NCBI GenBank assembly: GCA_045107135.1
Contig: JASFZI010000026.1
Location: 1-8,083 of the forward strand
DNA from: UBA6164 sp045107135
GTDB taxonomy: Bacteria > Patescibacteriota > Gracilibacteria > BD1-5 > UBA6164
Direction: 5' to 3'
DNA: 8,083 bases
Shown: piece after piece, positions 6,092 through 8,083 of the stretch
Layout of the letters: each line of letters begins with the position of its first letter
How positions within the stretch are numbered: position 1 is the first letter of the stretch
Made by a program: the position numbers and the translations under genes
The notes under the pieces: generated by a model
What the model saw: the letters and a program-made list of their open reading frames with translations, nothing else
Database searches by the model: none
What the model was told of the DNA's origin: nothing

Positions 6092-7639
6092 TTATTTAAC
6101 CCACATTGAGAAGCTACAATCAATAGTACTTCATACACATCTAGCCGCACTTTGATTATTACCAGTAACCCAATAATTTTCAATACCTCTATTTGTAACA
6201 AAATAATATTTTGCATCATCAGTAACATCACCAATCCCTTCAAAATCAGCTGAAGATATTGTCAATAATGTTTTACAATCTAAAAGATCAACATCTGAAC
6301 ATGTTTTATTTGCATAAACCCTTCAAGTCTTAGCAGTTAAAATATGATTATATGCTTCTGGTCAAGAAAATCTAGTAAAAGAATAAATCCCATCTGAAAT
6401 TAATCTATATATCCCATCAGTTGCTCTTATATTGTTTATGTACGTATCAGAAAATTTAAATGAAGTAGTTTGTAATCATCAATCTATAGAAAATTCAGAG
6501 TTTATATCTAAATTTGTATCCCATCAAGTACTTGATCATCAATATCCTCTCATAACTAGAGTCCATCAACCTCAATTAGTAATCATATCACAATAAACAT
6601 CAAATCATATTCAATTATCTTCAGGATCTATTGTATATATTCAATCAAATGAACTTCAATCTGATTCTAATATTGTTCTACAATTTGTACTATCTACTAC
6701 TACTGGAATATCATTACCTCAGCTTGTAGAAATATCATATCAAAGAGTATTACTAACTATAGCTCATGCAAGATTTACTGCAGCTAAATTACTAATAGAA
6801 AAATCTGTAATTGCTAATATCTCCTTAATAGTACCATCTTCAGATATTACTGTTCATGAGTATGCTTTTTGGAGACCTTCTAGTAAAGTTATTCTCTCAG
6901 CTGGATCTTCTGATAATAAAACATTTAATGTTGCTCATGAATATAATTCATAATTATCTACATCCACCAACATTATTCATGAATCTCATAATACATTATA
7001 TGAAGAACCAGTATACTGTAAAGGAAGATTTTTATATCAATCGTATGCAAGTAACTTATTTGATATTATTTCTTCTAAAGTAAGTCAACTAGAAGTTATT
7101 AAACTTGGTACTGCTAATAAATATATTAATGATCAGGTTGATACCTTCAATAATTTTCAGTTATAATTTCATGTTATTTTTAATGTAGCTATCTTTTCTA
7201 CAGCGCTAGCCTGAAACAATAATTCATTATTTAAAACTAGTTCATCTCATTCTAATATTCAAGCTAATTGAAATTCTTGCTTTGTACTTGTTGTTGAATA
7301 TATGTATTTTTTATCTGTTAATGGATCAGTTGGTATTTTATCTAATTTTCATACATTACTAAATGTTTGGTTTCAAAATGTTCATTGAGTCCATACAACT
7401 CATCATTTATATGTTATTTCAAGTGGATCTGTAGTTTCTGGATATTTTCAGGCATCTAGTTGAAATAGTTCTAGTGATGTTTTTATTCTAGACATGTCAC
7501 TAGTTCTAGCACTATCTCTAGCGTCAGCACTATATCATTGAAGAGATACAAAGGCTATTGTTCATAATATTGATAATATCGTAATTACTACTATTAATTC
7601 GACTAATGTAAATGCTTTTGTATTTTTTAATTTAATCAT
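6092..7639 (-). CDS. Type IV prepilin-like protein with C-terminal fibrinogen-like (YCD...GGGW) domain, 515 aa
   Basis: The N-terminus MIKLKNTKAFTLVELIVV is a class III/type IV prepilin signal: short basic leader, cleavage before Phe10, Glu at mature position 5 (residue 14), and a hydrophobic helix to about residue 33. Residues 34-130 look like a pseudopilin/pilin head (LFQLDAGKYPETTDP, then KIPTDPLTDKKYIYST). A middle region of about 190 residues is unassigned. From residue 318 a fibrinogen-like module begins: Cys320 (NCRTILES), DGIYTIDPE, FDVYCD with Cys350, and GGGWTLVMRG with Trp359, the signature of bacterial YCDxxxxGGGW domains; further Cys pairs follow (NKTCSDVDLLDC, ARCVGSTIDC). Such modules bind glycans or proteins, so a pilus-tip or surface adhesin is inferred. 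About three quarters of its glycines are TGA, including two of the GGG. Start ATG is 7639-7637; stop TAA 6094-6092. No pilus assembly gene is in the window. Confidence 0.9.
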
Positions 7640-7667
7640 AATTATAAATTATATAATATTACCAACT

Positions 7668-7673
7668 ATTATA
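7668..7673 (-). promoter_or_regulatory. Possible -10 box of the pilin-like gene
   Basis: On the minus strand TATAAT reads from 7673 to 7668, 28 nt before the ATG. No convincing -35 is seen upstream, and other TATAAT-like strings occur nearby (7646-7641), so the assignment is tentative. Confidence 0.3.
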
Positions 7674-7683
7674 TAAAGAAAAG

Positions 7684-7711
7684 TAATAAATTTTAAATTT
7701 ATTATTTTTTT
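7684..7711. terminator. Hairpin between the DedA-like gene and the pilin-like gene
   Basis: TAATAAATT (7684-7692) and AATTTATTA (7696-7704) form a 9-bp stem with a 3-nt loop, followed on the plus strand by seven T and, in the minus direction, by a T-rich stretch (CTTTTCTTTAT). The only transcription expected to reach it is on the minus strand from the gene at 7759, so it probably separates the two minus-strand genes. Confidence 0.45.
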
Positions 7712-7758
7712 ATATTGACTAATCTATTATTTATAATCTTATAATAAACAATAACTCT

Positions 7759-8083
7759 CTAAAATATTTCTATACCTTTTAAAGTAAAATATCATAAAAT
7801 AATGATTAATGTAATATTTCATAATAACAATGGTAATAATATTTTTTTAAATGAATATCAAGCTAGGGCCAAAGCCATTACAAGTAAATCTCAAGGAAAA
7901 GGAGTTAGACCTGCATACACATATATAATAAGAAAAACAATCCACCTAGGTCTATTAGTTATCCATTTATAAATTTTTTTAAAGTATTTATTTTTATTAT
8001 TCTTTTTAAAAATACATTCTTTTAATTTAAGTCACATATAGAAAAATATACTATCTCATATAGTAGCTCATATTCCTACTAAT
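7759..8083 (-). CDS. DedA/VTT-like membrane protein, C-terminal part (cut by window edge)
   Basis: The last 107 residues are present; the start lies beyond the right edge, and the stop is TAG (7761-7759). The visible part starts LVGIGATIGDSIFFYMG, a Gly-rich membrane stretch typical of VTT/DedA (SNARE-associated) proteins, followed by a basic amphipathic loop (KKNNKNKYFKKIYKWITNRPR), a membrane segment with GLTPFPGDLLVMALALAGYS, and a last hydrophobic segment LPLLLGNITLIIILGYF. The Pro-Gly/Asp re-entrant pattern fits the family, which acts in lipid scrambling or transport and envelope homeostasis. TGA codes Gly in FPGD, AGYS and LLGN. Family assignment rests on pattern resemblance of a partial protein. 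A plus-strand frame at 7803-7973 is only its shadow. Confidence 0.62.

Noticed and set aside
6856..7083. Plus-strand open frame of 75 codons
   Set aside because: Antisense shadow of the pilin-like gene, whose domains are recognisable on the minus strand.
7803..7973. Plus-strand 56-codon frame starting MINVIFHNNN
   Set aside because: The opposite strand encodes a recognisable membrane protein with TGA as Gly across the same bases; the plus frame has no homology or hydrophobic logic of its own.
225..8083. UGA = Trp (code 4, Mycoplasma or mitochondria)
   Set aside because: TGA falls at required glycines (DYGIG, GLGLA, GADDY, RGEGY, SGC), and conserved Trp residues are TGG.

Overview
The window comes from a very AT-rich bacterium that reads UGA as glycine (genetic code 25, known from the candidate phyla Gracilibacteria/BD1-5 and Absconditabacteria/SR1). 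With the standard code nearly every gene breaks into fragments. With UGA = Gly, nine long, uninterrupted frames appear and end in TAA or TAG, and UGA falls exactly where conserved glycines belong: the histidine-kinase G boxes, the response-regulator DG and GADDY motifs, a lipobox, and a GGGW motif. Tryptophan is encoded by TGG, so UGA = Trp (code 4) does not fit. Which of the two phyla this is cannot be decided from the window.

Layout. Left end (1-1901), a DNA-damage-like block: a partial LexA-type repressor on the minus strand with tandem palindromes in its promoter; a 109-aa membrane protein on the minus strand; and, divergently, a Y-family (DinB/UmuC) DNA polymerase with its own 11-bp inverted repeat over the promoter. 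Centre (1993-5218), a signalling block: an OmpR-family response regulator, a membrane histidine kinase and a small lipoprotein form a tight operon. After an intrinsic terminator comes a secreted, highly charged coiled-coil protein. The operon promoter and the coiled-coil promoter carry the same element: two TCTTACA direct repeats 11 bp apart, then 9 nt, then a -10 box. This predicts that the regulator controls both itself and the secreted protein. The arrangement is like a minimal envelope-stress circuit (compare Cpx or Pho logic) built from unrelated parts.

Right side (5275-8083): a monocistronic 200-aa protein of unknown function with its own promoter; a convergent 515-aa type IV prepilin-like protein on the minus strand whose C-terminal part carries a fibrinogen-like YCD...GGGW module, probably a surface adhesin; and, at the right edge, the C-terminal part of a minus-strand membrane protein resembling the DedA/VTT (SNARE-associated) family.

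Genes are separated by A/T-rich intrinsic terminators, and no gene shows a clear Shine-Dalgarno sequence. I see no tRNA, rRNA, CRISPR array, insertion sequence or phage gene. No gene-free stretch exceeds 300 bases.
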